A stretch of 64,000 bases of DNA from Nocardioides sp. YR527 (GTDB lineage: Bacteria; Actinomycetota; Actinomycetes; Propionibacteriales; Nocardioidaceae). A program made the translations under genes and the position numbers. A model generated the notes under the pieces. That model was not told where the DNA came from. It was given only the letters and a program-made list of their open reading frames with translations, and did no database searches. The stretch covers positions 124,001-188,000 of the forward strand of contig NZ_FNFN01000006.1 of the NCBI RefSeq assembly GCF_900101045.1. Direction: 5' to 3'. Position 1 is the first letter of the stretch; each line of letters begins with the position of its first letter. This document shows, one piece after another, positions 15,321 to 23,226 of this stretch.

Positions 15321-17153
15321 ATGAGTGACCCGCACCCGTACAAGTCTTCCGGTGAGTCCGGCCGCTCCGGCCGTGATCCCCGCTCCAAGCGCGCCGACCG
15401 CGCCCAGCTCGAGGCCCAGCCGGTCTCGCTGCGGCGGATCGCGCGGCTCTTCGCGCCCTACCGCGGGCGCCTGCTTCTCGTCGTGGCGCTGATCGTGGTC
15501 AGCTCGGTGATCGGGCTGGCCCAGCCGTTCCTGGTCAAGCACGTCATCGACACCGCCCTGCCCGAGGGCGACACCACGCTGCTCCTGCTCTGCGTCGCCG
15601 CGATGGTGCTCGTCGCCATCGCCTCCGCAGCCCTCGGGGTGGCTCAGACGCTCATCTCGACCGAGATCGGCCAGCGGGTCATGCACCGGCTGCGTACCGA
15701 CCTCTTCGGGCACCTGCAGCGCCAGTCGCTCGACTTCTTCACCCGCACGCGGGGTGGCGAGGTGCAGTCGCGGATGGTCAACGACATCGGCTCGATGCAG
15801 TCGGTGGTCACCTCCACCGCGACCTCGATCGCGGCCAACGTCACGGTCGTGGCCGGCACCGTGGTCGCGATGATGGCGCTCAACTGGCGGCTCGCGCTGA
15901 TCTCGCTGGTGGTGCTGCCGCCGGCGGTGTGGACCACCCGCAAGGTGGCACAGATGCGCTACGCGGTCACGACGCAGCGTCAGGCGAAGATGGCCGACCT
16001 GCACGTGCAGGTCGAGGAGGGGCTCTCGGTCAGCGGCATCCTGCTGACCAAGACCCTCGGTGCCGCGCCGGCCCTGGCCTCCCGTTTCGAGCAGACCTCC
16101 CACGACCTCGTCGGTCTGGAGGTACGCAGCCAGCTCGCCGGGAGGTGGCGGATGGCGACCATGCAGGTGGTCTTCGCCGTGGTGCCGGCCGCGCTCTACC
16201 TCGCCGCGGGTTTCCCGGCGACCTCCGGTGCGTTGACCATCGGGACGCTGGTCGCCTTCGTATCGCTGCAGGGCTCGCTCTTCCGGCCGCTGATGGGGCT
16301 GCTCAACGTCGGGGTCGACGTCACCTCCTCGCTGGCGCTCTTCTCGCGGATCTTCGAGTACCTCGACCTGCCGGTCGAGATCGACGACCCGGTCTCCCCG
16401 GTGCCGCTGGGCGGGGCTCGCGGCGAGGTCGTCCTCGACGACGTCGGGTTCTCCTACGACGGCGATCAGCCCGTCCTCGAACAGATCTCGCTGCGGGTGC
16501 CCGCGGGCGGCTCGCTGGCCCTGGTCGGGGCCACCGGATCGGGCAAGTCGACGCTGGCGGGGATGGTCGCGCGACTGCACGACCCGACCACCGGCCGGGT
16601 GCTGCTCGACGGGGTCGACCTGCGCGACCTGACCCTCGCCGACCTGGCCGCCAACGTCGGCATGGTCACCCAGGAGACCTACCTGCTCCACGCGAGCGTT
16701 CGCGACAACCTGCGCCACGCGCGCCCCGACGCGAGCGACGCCGAGATCGAGGAAGCTGCTCGCGCAGCCCGGATCCACGACCTGATCGTCGGGCTCCCCG
16801 ACGGTTACGACACGCTCGTCGGCTCCCGCGGCCACCGTTTCTCCGGCGGTGAGCAGCAGCGGCTGGCGATCGCTCGCACGCTGCTGCGCGACCCGCGCGT
16901 GCTCGTGCTCGACGAGGCCACCTCCGCGCTCGACAACACCACCGAGCGCGAGGTCCAGGCGGCCCTGGACCGCCTGGCCGAGGGGCGTACGACGATCACC
17001 ATCGCCCACCGCCTCTCCACCGTCCGCGACGCCGACCAGATCGCGGTGCTCGACCACGGCCGGGTCATCGAGGTCGGCACCCACGAGGAGCTGCTGCTTC
17101 GGGGCGGTGCCTACGCCGACCTCGTACGCGGCGGCCTGACCGCGGCCGCCTAG
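15321..17153 (+). CDS. ABC exporter, fused permease and ATPase (multidrug/lipid type)
   Basis: 610 residues. A six-helix type IV exporter membrane domain (roughly residues 45-330) is followed by one nucleotide-binding domain: Walker A GATGSGKST, Q-loop MVTQETYLLHAS, signature FSGGEQQR, Walker B VLVLDEATSALD and H-loop TIAHRLST. It works as a homo- or heterodimer; no partner half-transporter is adjacent, so a homodimer is likely. Substrate unknown; control by a divergent MarR protein fits drug efflux. Confidence 0.92.
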   Translation: MSDPHPYKSSGESGRSGRDPRSKRADRAQLEAQPVSLRRIARLFAPYRGRLLLVVALIVVSSVIGLAQPFLVKHVIDTALPEGDTTLLLLCVAAMVLVAIASAALGVAQTLISTEIGQRVMHRLRTDLFGHLQRQSLDFFTRTRGGEVQSRMVNDIGSMQSVVTSTATSIAANVTVVAGTVVAMMALNWRLALISLVVLPPAVWTTRKVAQMRYAVTTQRQAKMADLHVQVEEGLSVSGILLTKTLGAAPALASRFEQTSHDLVGLEVRSQLAGRWRMATMQVVFAVVPAALYLAAGFPATSGALTIGTLVAFVSLQGSLFRPLMGLLNVGVDVTSSLALFSRIFEYLDLPVEIDDPVSPVPLGGARGEVVLDDVGFSYDGDQPVLEQISLRVPAGGSLALVGATGSGKSTLAGMVARLHDPTTGRVLLDGVDLRDLTLADLAANVGMVTQETYLLHASVRDNLRHARPDASDAEIEEAARAARIHDLIVGLPDGYDTLVGSRGHRFSGGEQQRLAIARTLLRDPRVLVLDEATSALDNTTEREVQAALDRLAEGRTTITIAHRLSTVRDADQIAVLDHGRVIEVGTHEELLLRGGAYADLVRGGLTAAA

Positions 17154-17201
17154 CACGGTCGGCGGGCGGTGGTAGGCCGGAGTCCGAGGGCCGGTCACGT
17201 T

Positions 17202-17236
17202 CAGGATCAGGTTCGGGTCCGCCTAGGCTGATCCTG
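17202..17236. promoter_or_regulatory. mec promoter with 9-bp inverted repeat
   Basis: TAGGCT (17224-17229) lies six bases before GTG 17236, a leaderless arrangement; TTCAGG (17200-17205) could be the -35. CAGGATCAG at 17202-17210 and its exact complement CTGATCCTG at 17228-17236 frame the core promoter from -35 to +1. It could be an operator for an unidentified regulator or, in longer transcripts, a hairpin that masks the start. Confidence 0.5.
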
Positions 17237-17664
17237 TGCTGACCATCGACCAGGCGACGTACGACGCGATCGTCGCCCACGCGAAGCGCGACCATCCCGA
17301 CGAGGCGTGCGGGATCGTCGCCGGGCCTGAGGGCTCGGATCGGCCCGAGCGGTTCATCGAGATGATCAACGCCGCCGGCTCGCCGACCTTCTACGAGTTC
17401 GACTCGACCGATCTGCTCCAGCTCTACAAGGAGATGGACGCCAACGACGAGGAGCCGGTGGTGGTCTACCACTCCCACACGGCGACGGAGGCCTACCCCT
17501 CGCGCACCGACATCGGCCTCGCGATGGAGCCGAACGCTCACTACGTGCTGGTCAGCACCCGCGAGCACGGGCCGGATGCCGGCCCGGTCGAGTTCCGGTC
17601 CTACCGGATCGTCGACGGCAACGTCACCGAGGAAGAAATCAGCATCGTCGCGACGTTGTCGTGA
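17236..17664 (+). CDS. mec: Mec-type JAMM metalloprotease (CysO-cysteine peptidase)
   Basis: 142 residues, Mov34/MPN/PAD-1 domain. The JAMM zinc site is complete: the upstream Glu in HPDEACGIVAG and H-x-H-x7-S-x2-D in YHSHTATEAYPSRTDI. In M. tuberculosis Mec frees cysteine from the CysO-cysteine adduct. Here the cysO homologue follows 32 bases downstream and ends in Gly-Gly-Cys, so Mec should also be needed to trim the CysO precursor. cysM, the usual third gene, is displaced by 3.9 kb. Confidence 0.92.
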   Translation: MLTIDQATYDAIVAHAKRDHPDEACGIVAGPEGSDRPERFIEMINAAGSPTFYEFDSTDLLQLYKEMDANDEEPVVVYHSHTATEAYPSRTDIGLAMEPNAHYVLVSTREHGPDAGPVEFRSYRIVDGNVTEEEISIVATLS

Positions 17665-17696
17665 CGCGCACCACCTACATCTAGGAGAACGAACCC

Positions 17697-17972
17697 ATGG
17701 CCATCGAGGTCAAGATCCCGACCATCCTCCGCACCTACACCGCCGGTGAGAAGGCAGTCAGCGCCGAGGGCAAGACCCTGAGCGCGCTCATCGACGACCT
17801 CGAGGCGAACCACTCCGGCATCAAGGAGCGCCTCATCGACAACGGCGACCTGCGCCGCTTCGTCAACGTCTACATCAACGACGAGGACGTACGCTTCATC
17901 GGCGGCCTCGACGCCGAGCTCAAGGACGGCGACCAGGTCGTCGTCCTCCCCGCCGTCGCCGGCGGCTGCTGA
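17697..17972 (+). CDS. cysO: CysO sulfur-carrier protein (MoaD/ThiS fold) ending Gly-Gly-Cys
   Basis: 91 residues, ubiquitin-like beta-grasp carrier: IEVKIPTILRTYTAGEKAV at the start, ANHSGIKERLIDNGDLRRFVNVYINDEDVRFIGG in the middle, VVVLPAVAGGC at the end. Very close in layout to M. tuberculosis CysO, which carries sulfur as a C-terminal thiocarboxylate for CysM, but here one Cys follows the Gly-Gly terminus (GGC GGC TGC TGA). Shine-Dalgarno AGGAG lies ahead of ATG 17697. Followed by a cluster of palindromic repeats. Confidence 0.93.
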   Translation: MAIEVKIPTILRTYTAGEKAVSAEGKTLSALIDDLEANHSGIKERLIDNGDLRRFVNVYINDEDVRFIGGLDAELKDGDQVVVLPAVAGGC

Positions 17973-17983
17973 GCTGTGCGGAT

Positions 17984-18173
17984 GTTCACCGAGGTAACTC
18001 GGTGAACACTCACTTGCTTCGTGGAGTTCCGCGAGGGAAGCGCCCGTTCGCCGAGTTATCTCGGTCAGCATCCCGGGGCGGGCCGGCGAGCGCCCACCGA
18101 GTTACCTCGGTCGGCGCGCACTCCCTTCGCGGAGTTCCGCGAGGGAAGTGACCCCAGACCGAGTTATCTGGGT
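17984..18173. repeat. Palindromic repeat cluster R1 (ACCGAG-N4-CTCGGT plus hairpins)
   Basis: Six units fill the gap between the convergent ends of cysO and the LuxR gene. Type a units: 17984-18007 (10-bp arms GTTCACCGAG around GTAA), 18051-18064 (CCGAG around TTAT), 18096-18111 (ACCGAG around TTAC) and a decayed copy at 18158-18173. Type b units at about 18011-18040 and 18119-18150 are longer imperfect hairpins centred on GGAGTTCC, for example TCGCGGAGTTCCGCGA. The same two unit types recur at 62823-62938. REP/BIME-like; may act as terminators in both directions. Confidence 0.85.
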
Positions 18174-18190
18174 CAGCATCCGGCAGTTGT

Positions 18191-18814
18191 TCAGCCCAGA
18201 ATGCCGCGGTCGTACGCTCGTGCGACCGCGGCTGCTCTGTCTGTGACCCCGAGCTTGTCGAAGATGTGGCCCAGGTGGGTCTTGACCGTCGCCTCGCTGA
18301 CGAAGAGCGACGCCGCGATCGCGCGGTTGGTGGTGCCGCGGGCGACCAGGGTGAGCACCTCGCGCTCGCGGGGGCTGAGCTGCGCCGTCGGGCCGGGGGA
18401 TCGCAGCCTCGAGGCGAGCCGGGTCGCGACCGCGGGGGAGAGGACGGTCTCGCCCGCCGCGGTCGCGCGGACCGCCGCGACCAGGTCGGCGGTCGGTGCG
18501 TCCTTGAGGAGATAGCCCGTGGCTCCGGCTTCGATGGCCGCGACGACGTCGGAGTCGGTGTCGAAGGTGGTCAGCACGAGTACGCCGACCCCGGACTCCT
18601 GTGCGCGGAGCCGCTCGATCACCTCGACCCCGCCCGTGCCGGGCATCCGCAGGTCGAGGACGAGTACGTCCGGCGCCAGTGAATCCACCAGAGCGAGCGC
18701 CTGGGCCCCGTCGCCGGCCTGGCCGACGACGTCGAAGTCCGACTCGGTCTGCAGCGCTCCGGCCACTCCGTCGCGTACGACTGGATGGTCGTCGGCGACC
18801 ACGATCCGGATCAT
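18191..18814 (-). CDS. NarL/LuxR-family response regulator
   Basis: 207 residues. Receiver domain first (MIRIVVADDHPVVRDG; phospho-acceptor Asp in VLVLDLRMPG; the conserved Thr in LVLTTFD and Lys in YLLKDAP), then a LuxR HTH (LSPREREVLTLVARGTTNRAIAASLFVSEATVKTHLGHIFDKLGV). ATG 18814 has a strong GAGGAGG six bases upstream, which rules out the longer frame running into the 21-bp repeats. It is the partner of the kinase just upstream; the ABC-2 transporter at the head of the operon is the likely output. Confidence 0.93.
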   Translation of the reverse strand: MIRIVVADDHPVVRDGVAGALQTESDFDVVGQAGDGAQALALVDSLAPDVLVLDLRMPGTGGVEVIERLRAQESGVGVLVLTTFDTDSDVVAAIEAGATGYLLKDAPTADLVAAVRATAAGETVLSPAVATRLASRLRSPGPTAQLSPREREVLTLVARGTTNRAIAASLFVSEATVKTHLGHIFDKLGVTDRAAAVARAYDRGILG

Positions 18815-18838
18815 GCGGCCTCCTCGGTTCGTCGGAAC

Positions 18839-18890
18839 TGACGTCTCGATCTGCACAACTGACGTCTCGATCTCCGTAAGTGACGTCTCG
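18839..18890. repeat. 21-bp-period direct repeat, three copies of TGACGTCTCG
   Basis: TGACGTCTCG occurs at 18839, 18860 and 18881, exactly 21 bases apart, filling most of the 79-base gap between the kinase stop (18894) and the response-regulator Shine-Dalgarno. The first two copies share the longer context AACTGACGTCTCGATCT. The third reads TGACGTCTCGGC, as do copies inside the MocR gene at 61711-61804. Two helical turns per unit would suit cooperative protein binding. Confidence 0.85.
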
Positions 18891-18893
18891 GCA

Positions 18894-20108
18894 TCAGGCG
18901 GGTCCTCGGGGGAGGGCGGGGATGCGCGCGGAGACGGCGGTGCCGTCGCCGGGGGCGGACTCGACGGTGAAGCTGCCGGTCAGGCGCCGGGCGCGGTCGC
19001 GCATGACGCCCAGGCCGAAGGAGCTGCCGCGGACCGGAGCGGTGGGGTCGAAGCCGGAGCCGTCGTCGCGTACGTCGAGGATGACCTCGGCCGCGTCGAA
19101 GGTGAGCGTGACGCCGACCCGTTGCGCACAGGCGTGCTTGGCGACGTTGGCGAGGGCCTCCTGGGCGATCCGCAACAGGGTCGCCTCGACCTCGGAGTGC
19201 AGGGCGACGGCATCGCCGACGACGACGAACGAAGCCTCGGCCCCGTGGTCGTCGCGCCAGGCCGCGACCAGCGCCGCCAGCGCATCGGCGAGTCCTGCCT
19301 CGGCCAGCTCGGCGGGGCTCAGGTCCTGCACGGAGCGCCGGGCCTCGACCAGCGCAGTGCGGGCCATCTCGGTGGCCCGGGCCACCCGGCGGCGTACGTC
19401 CTGGGCGTCCGCGGAGCCCTCGGCGGCCTGGAGCTGGGCCACGACCCCGGCCAGGGACTGGGCGATGGTGTCGTGGATCTCGCGGGCGAGACGCTCGCGC
19501 TCGTCGCGGACACCGGCCGAGCGCGACTGGGCGAGGAGCTCCTCCTGGAGCCGGGCGTTCTCGGCGAGTGCCTCCTCCAGCCGCCCGATCGTCGCGGCGC
19601 GCTCCCGGCTGACGGCGTCGAGGTGCTCGCTGTAGCGGCCCATCAGGGAGGCCAGACCGAAGTTGAGCACGAACAGCAGCGGCAGCAGCAGGCTCTGCCA
19701 TGGGTTGTCGTACGGCGGCGGACCACCCGTCTGACCCATCGCCATGATCGCTGCGGTTGCCGCCATCGCCACCCATCGCCATCGACCGCGGAAGGAGTCG
19801 AAGGCGTCCAGGAACCCGATCCAGCCGAAGATGCAGAACAGCGGGTGCATCGCGGTCAGCACCGCGGTCAGCGCCGTGCGGCCGATGTAGCCGACCGGAT
19901 GGGGGCGGCCGTAGACGTACATCCATCGCCACGTCCACACCGCGGTCGCCGCCACGAGGATCCCGAAGATCACGCGCGCGCCGCGCGACTGGGGCCCGAC
20001 CTCGGGGAAGGTCGCGACGCAGATCGCCGTGGCGAGCGTGAGCAGCACGAACGGCAGCACCTTGAGGTTGCGCTCCCAGCGCTGCTCGCGCTCGACGGCC
20101 GACGTCAC
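18894..20108 (-). CDS. Sensor histidine kinase, NarL-type (HisKA_3)
   Basis: 404 residues. About five or six membrane segments occupy residues 15-160, then a coiled coil (SEHLDAVSRERAATIGRLEEALAENARLQEELL), the HisKA_3 dimer helix with phospho-His in ERLAREIHDTIAQSL, and an ATPase domain (NVAKHAC, DDGSGFDP, GLGVMRDRARRL). No large extracellular sensor, so it may read membrane state or the adjacent transporter. I take GTG 20108 as start, 13 bases after the permease stop; a frame upstream would overlap the permease gene. Operon: ATPase, permease, kinase, regulator. Confidence 0.9.
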   Translation of the reverse strand: MTSAVEREQRWERNLKVLPFVLLTLATAICVATFPEVGPQSRGARVIFGILVAATAVWTWRWMYVYGRPHPVGYIGRTALTAVLTAMHPLFCIFGWIGFLDAFDSFRGRWRWVAMAATAAIMAMGQTGGPPPYDNPWQSLLLPLLFVLNFGLASLMGRYSEHLDAVSRERAATIGRLEEALAENARLQEELLAQSRSAGVRDERERLAREIHDTIAQSLAGVVAQLQAAEGSADAQDVRRRVARATEMARTALVEARRSVQDLSPAELAEAGLADALAALVAAWRDDHGAEASFVVVGDAVALHSEVEATLLRIAQEALANVAKHACAQRVGVTLTFDAAEVILDVRDDGSGFDPTAPVRGSSFGLGVMRDRARRLTGSFTVESAPGDGTAVSARIPALPRGPA

Positions 20109-20121
20109 AGGAAGGACCTTC

Positions 20122-20865
20122 TCATTCCCAGCGGAAGGCGCGCACGGCAATCAGGTACAGCCCGACCGCCCAGCCGCCCATCACCGCCAGATCCACCAGG
20201 TGCGGGAAGGCGCCGCCGGCGGCGTCGTTGAGCGCGTTGGAGGCCGCGCCGTAGGGCGTGAACGAGATGATGTCGCGAGCGGTGCCGCCGAGGGCCTCGA
20301 CCGGGAAGTAGACCCCCGCGGTGAACATCGACGGGAAGAAGACCACCATCCCCACCACCTGCCCGGTCTTCGCGTTGGGGGAGACCGCGGTGATCGCGGC
20401 TCCGATCCCGAGCGAGACGGCCAGCGCCAGGACGTACGCGACGACGTATCCGACGATCGACTCCGGGAGCGGGGTCCCGAACGCCACCCGGCCGAACACG
20501 ATCACGATCACCGAGGAGGCCGCGACCGCGACGGCGTGCACCAGCACCTGGCCGAGCAGGATCGAGGCGGGGCGGGCCGGCGTGGTCCCGAGTCGCCGCA
20601 GGACCCCGCTCTCGCGGTAGCCGGTCAGCGTCGGCGGCATCGTCATGATCGCCGCCATGATCATCGAGAGCAGCACGGTGACCGGGACGTAGATGTCGAT
20701 CAGGCTCCGGCCGCCGAGGTCGGTGCTGCTCTCCCGGAAGCTCGGGATGAGCCCGAGCACCCCCAGCAGCAGGCTCGGGAACAGGACGATCCAGAAGAGC
20801 GAGAGCCGCTCGCGGGCGAAGAGCCGGGACTCCGTACGGATCACGGCGACGGTCGGGCTGGTCAT
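20122..20865 (-). CDS. ABC-2 type transporter permease
   Basis: 247 residues with six hydrophobic segments typical of ABC-2 membrane proteins, beginning MTSPTVAVIRTESRLFARERLSLFWIVLFPSLLL. The GVLRRLGTTPARPASILLGQ loop and the VFFPSMFTAGVYFPVEALGG segment near the fifth helix are family features. ATG 20865 overlaps the stop of the ATPase frame by four bases (ATGA). Substrate unknown; such modules with a LuxR-type system often export antibiotics or lipids (inference). Confidence 0.9.
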   Translation of the reverse strand: MTSPTVAVIRTESRLFARERLSLFWIVLFPSLLLGVLGLIPSFRESSTDLGGRSLIDIYVPVTVLLSMIMAAIMTMPPTLTGYRESGVLRRLGTTPARPASILLGQVLVHAVAVAASSVIVIVFGRVAFGTPLPESIVGYVVAYVLALAVSLGIGAAITAVSPNAKTGQVVGMVVFFPSMFTAGVYFPVEALGGTARDIISFTPYGAASNALNDAAGGAFPHLVDLAVMGGWAVGLYLIAVRAFRWE

Positions 20866-21805
20866 CGGAGTGCCTCCATGGCGTCGGTCTCGGGCGAGGT
20901 GTCGGTGAGGTCGAGGTAGGCGGCGTCGAGGCTCCCGGCGGCGACCCGGAGCCGCTGCGGGGCCACGCCCTGCGTACGCAGCGCCTCGACGACCGCGAGC
21001 GCGACTCCTTCGGCGCCTTCGACGGTGACGGTGCCGTTCTCGCTGCGCGCGGCGGTGACGCCGTCGAGCTCGCGCAGGGCAGCCAGGTCGATCGCGACCG
21101 AGGTCTCGAAGGTGGTGATCGTGGCCGCGGAGGCGGAGTCGATGAGCCCCGCCGGGGTGTCCAGCGCCCGGATCCGGCCGGCGTCGACGATGGCGATCCG
21201 GTCGCAGAGGGTCTGCGCCTCCTCCATCGAGTGGGTGACCAGCAGGACGGTCACACCCCGGTCGCGTACGTCGCGCACCAGGTCCCACACCTCGCGACGC
21301 GCCCGTGGGTCCAGGCCGGTGGTGAGCTCGTCGAGCACGACGACCCGCGGCCGGCCGATCAGCGCAAGCGCGATCGAGAGCCGCTGCTGCTGTCCGCCGG
21401 AGAGGTTCTCGAACCGCTGCCGCAGATTGGCCCCGAGACCGAGCCGCTCGGCCAGCGGCGCCCACGGCTCGGGGTCGGGGTGGATGGCGCTCCACAGCTC
21501 CAGGGCTTCCTGGACGGTGATCCGCGCTGCAGCTTCGCCTCCTGGAGCTGTACGCCGAGCACCTCCGTCACTGCGGCGCGGTCGGTCCACGGGTCGATCC
21601 CGTGGACCCGGATCCGGCCCTTGTCGCCCACCCGCAGACCGGCGATCGACTCGACCGTCGTGCTCTTGCCCGCCCCGTTGGGCCCGAGGATGCCGAAGAT
21701 CTCGCCGGTCTCGACGCGAAGGCTGATCTCGTCGACCGCCACCTTCTCGCCATAGGTCTTGCGCAGGCCGTCCACGACGACCGCTGGTTCTCGCTCCTGA
21801 TGCAT
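20862..21805 (-). pseudogene. ABC-2 ATPase subunit split by a frameshift
   Basis: The N-terminal part starts at ATG 21805 and carries Walker A GPNGAGKST, running to VLGVQLQEAKLQ; the C-terminal part, in another frame, resumes with RITVQEALELW and carries signature LSGGQQQR, Walker B VVVLDELTTGLDP, H-loop VTHSMEE and a complete C-terminal domain ending at 20862. The frames switch around 21524-21535 (cgcgctgcagc). Adding one base there would give a normal ATPase of about 314 residues. Both halves are undamaged, so this is either a sequencing error, a recent mutation, or (least likely) programmed frameshifting. Confidence 0.85.
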
Positions 21806-21895
21806 ACCTTCAGCCTGGTCGGTGACGCGATCTCACGGATCGGGCGATCGGCGCGAGTGGGCATCAGTCGATCGGTTGATGCGACGATGGACCCC

Positions 21896-22843
21896 ATGCG
21901 CTACGACAACCTGCTGGCGTCGGTCGGGGGCACCCCGTTGGTGGGGCTTCCCCGCCTCTCGCCCTCTCCCGACGTACGTCTGTGGGCCAAGCTCGAGGAC
22001 CGGAACCCCACCGGCTCGATCAAGGACCGCCCGGCTCTTCGCATGGTCGAGGAGGCCGAGAAGGACGGCAGGCTCCGCCCGGGCTGCACGATCCTGGAGC
22101 CGACCTCCGGCAACACCGGGATCTCGCTGGCCATGGCGGCCAAGCTCAAGGGCTACCGGATCGTGTGCGTGATGCCCGAGAACACCTCCGAGGAGCGGCG
22201 CCAGCTGCTGCGGATGTGGGGCGCCGAGATCGTCTCCTCGCCCGCCGCCGGCGGCTCCAACGAGGCCGTCCGCGTCGCCAAGCGCCTCGCCGCCGAGCAC
22301 CCCGACTGGGTGATGCTCTACCAGTACGGCAACGCCTCCAACGCCCTCGCGCACGAGGAGGGCACCGGCCCCGAGCTCCTCGCCGACCTCCCCGCGATCA
22401 CCCACTTCGTCGCCGGGCTCGGCACGACCGGGACGCTGATGGGCGTCGGCCGCTACTTCCGCTCCGCCAAGCCGGAGGTACGCATCGTCGCCGCCGAACC
22501 TCGCTACGGCGAGCTCGTCTACGGCCTGCGCAACCTCGACGAGGGCTTCGTCCCCGAGCTCTACGATGCCTCCCTCATCGACGCCCGCTTCTCGGTGGGT
22601 CCGCGCGACGCGGTCCGCCGGGTCCGTGAGCTGTTGGAGTTGGAAGGCATCTTCGCCGGCATCTCCACCGGCGCCATCCTCCACGCCGCCCTCGCCCAGG
22701 CCGCCAAGTCCCTCAAGGCCGGCGAGAAGGCCGACATCGCCTTCGTCGTGGCCGACGGTGGCTGGAAGTACCTCTCCACCGGGGCGTACGAAGGCACCAT
22801 CGACGAGGCCGAGGAAGGCCTCGAGGGCCAGCTCTGGGCCTGA
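21896..22843 (+). CDS. cysM: CysM, CysO-dependent cysteine synthase (O-phosphoserine type)
   Basis: 315 residues, fold-type II PLP enzyme. PLP Lys in NPTGSIKDRPA (about residue 43), phosphate-binding EPTSGNTGISLA and GLGTTGTLMG, and the C-terminal lid VADGGWKYLSTGAYEG. The stretch EPRYGELVYGLRNLDEGFVPELYD is nearly that of M. tuberculosis CysM, including the Arg that I recall as selecting O-phosphoserine. It transfers sulfur from CysO thiocarboxylate. ATG 21896 matches the mycobacterial start; an in-frame ATG at 21887 would add three residues. Separated from mec-cysO by the two-component/ABC block. Confidence 0.93.
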   Translation: MRYDNLLASVGGTPLVGLPRLSPSPDVRLWAKLEDRNPTGSIKDRPALRMVEEAEKDGRLRPGCTILEPTSGNTGISLAMAAKLKGYRIVCVMPENTSEERRQLLRMWGAEIVSSPAAGGSNEAVRVAKRLAAEHPDWVMLYQYGNASNALAHEEGTGPELLADLPAITHFVAGLGTTGTLMGVGRYFRSAKPEVRIVAAEPRYGELVYGLRNLDEGFVPELYDASLIDARFSVGPRDAVRRVRELLELEGIFAGISTGAILHAALAQAAKSLKAGEKADIAFVVADGGWKYLSTGAYEGTIDEAEEGLEGQLWA

Positions 22844-22869
22844 CCCGCCCCGACCACCGGCGGCGGGCG

Positions 22870-23196
22870 TCAGCGGCAGAAGGCGTAGACGACGAGGCCG
22901 TGGTCCTCGCCGGTGAAGACCTGGTCGAGGGCCTTGCCGGTGAGGTTGGCGTCGACGTAGCGCGGGGCGGGGCCGGTGGCGACGATGGCGTGGGCGGGGA
23001 GTCTGCCGGTCATGTCGCGCGGGGCCTCGGCGCTCCAGCAGTCGTGCTTCTGGATGAGCGCGGCGGGGCTGCCAGGAGCGAGCGGGCGGTCGGCGGGGGC
23101 GGAGCCGAGCTGGGCCAACGCGACAGCGACGGCTGCCGCATACATCATCCAGATGCTGAGCGCCATGAAGCCTTTTCGTCCGAGGAAGGCTCTCAC
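22870..23196 (-). CDS. Hypothetical membrane-anchored or secreted small protein
   Basis: 108 residues, GTG start. One hydrophobic segment (FMALSIWMMYAAAVAVALAQL, about residues 10-30) follows a basic start, giving an uncleaved anchor or signal peptide; the rest (about 75 residues) is extracytoplasmic and has two Cys (KHDCWSAE and the penultimate residue in YAFCR), which could form a disulfide. Family not recognised. Lies between convergent cysM and the monooxygenase gene. Coding character is reasonable, but no Shine-Dalgarno is clear. Confidence 0.6.
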   Translation of the reverse strand: MRAFLGRKGFMALSIWMMYAAAVAVALAQLGSAPADRPLAPGSPAALIQKHDCWSAEAPRDMTGRLPAHAIVATGPAPRYVDANLTGKALDQVFTGEDHGLVVYAFCR

Positions 23197-23226
23197 GCTT
23201 AGGCAACGCGGCAGCGGTCGCGGAGG

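Noticed and set aside
15279..17198. 639-codon open frame on the minus strand
   Set aside because: It is antisense to the ABC exporter, whose motifs are complete; the frame stays open because of high GC, and its translation is Gly/Arg/Asp/His-rich without any domain.
17984..18173. CRISPR array
   Set aside because: Repeats are unequal palindromes of two types without uniform spacers, and no cas gene is in the window.
17601..18515. Open frames reading through repeat cluster R1 (SPSYLGQHP-like peptides)
   Set aside because: They are translations of palindromes between convergent genes and overlap real genes on the other strand; the same holds for frames across 62400-62849.
18815..18856. Longer response-regulator start running into the 21-bp repeats
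   Set aside because: A strong GAGGAGG six bases before ATG 18814 and the receiver domain starting at that Met decide for the shorter form.
21359..21805. N-terminal half of the ABC ATPase as a separate short gene
   Set aside because: It stops after out-of-frame Ser/Arg/Pro-rich sequence, while the missing half lies in the next frame; one broken gene explains both.
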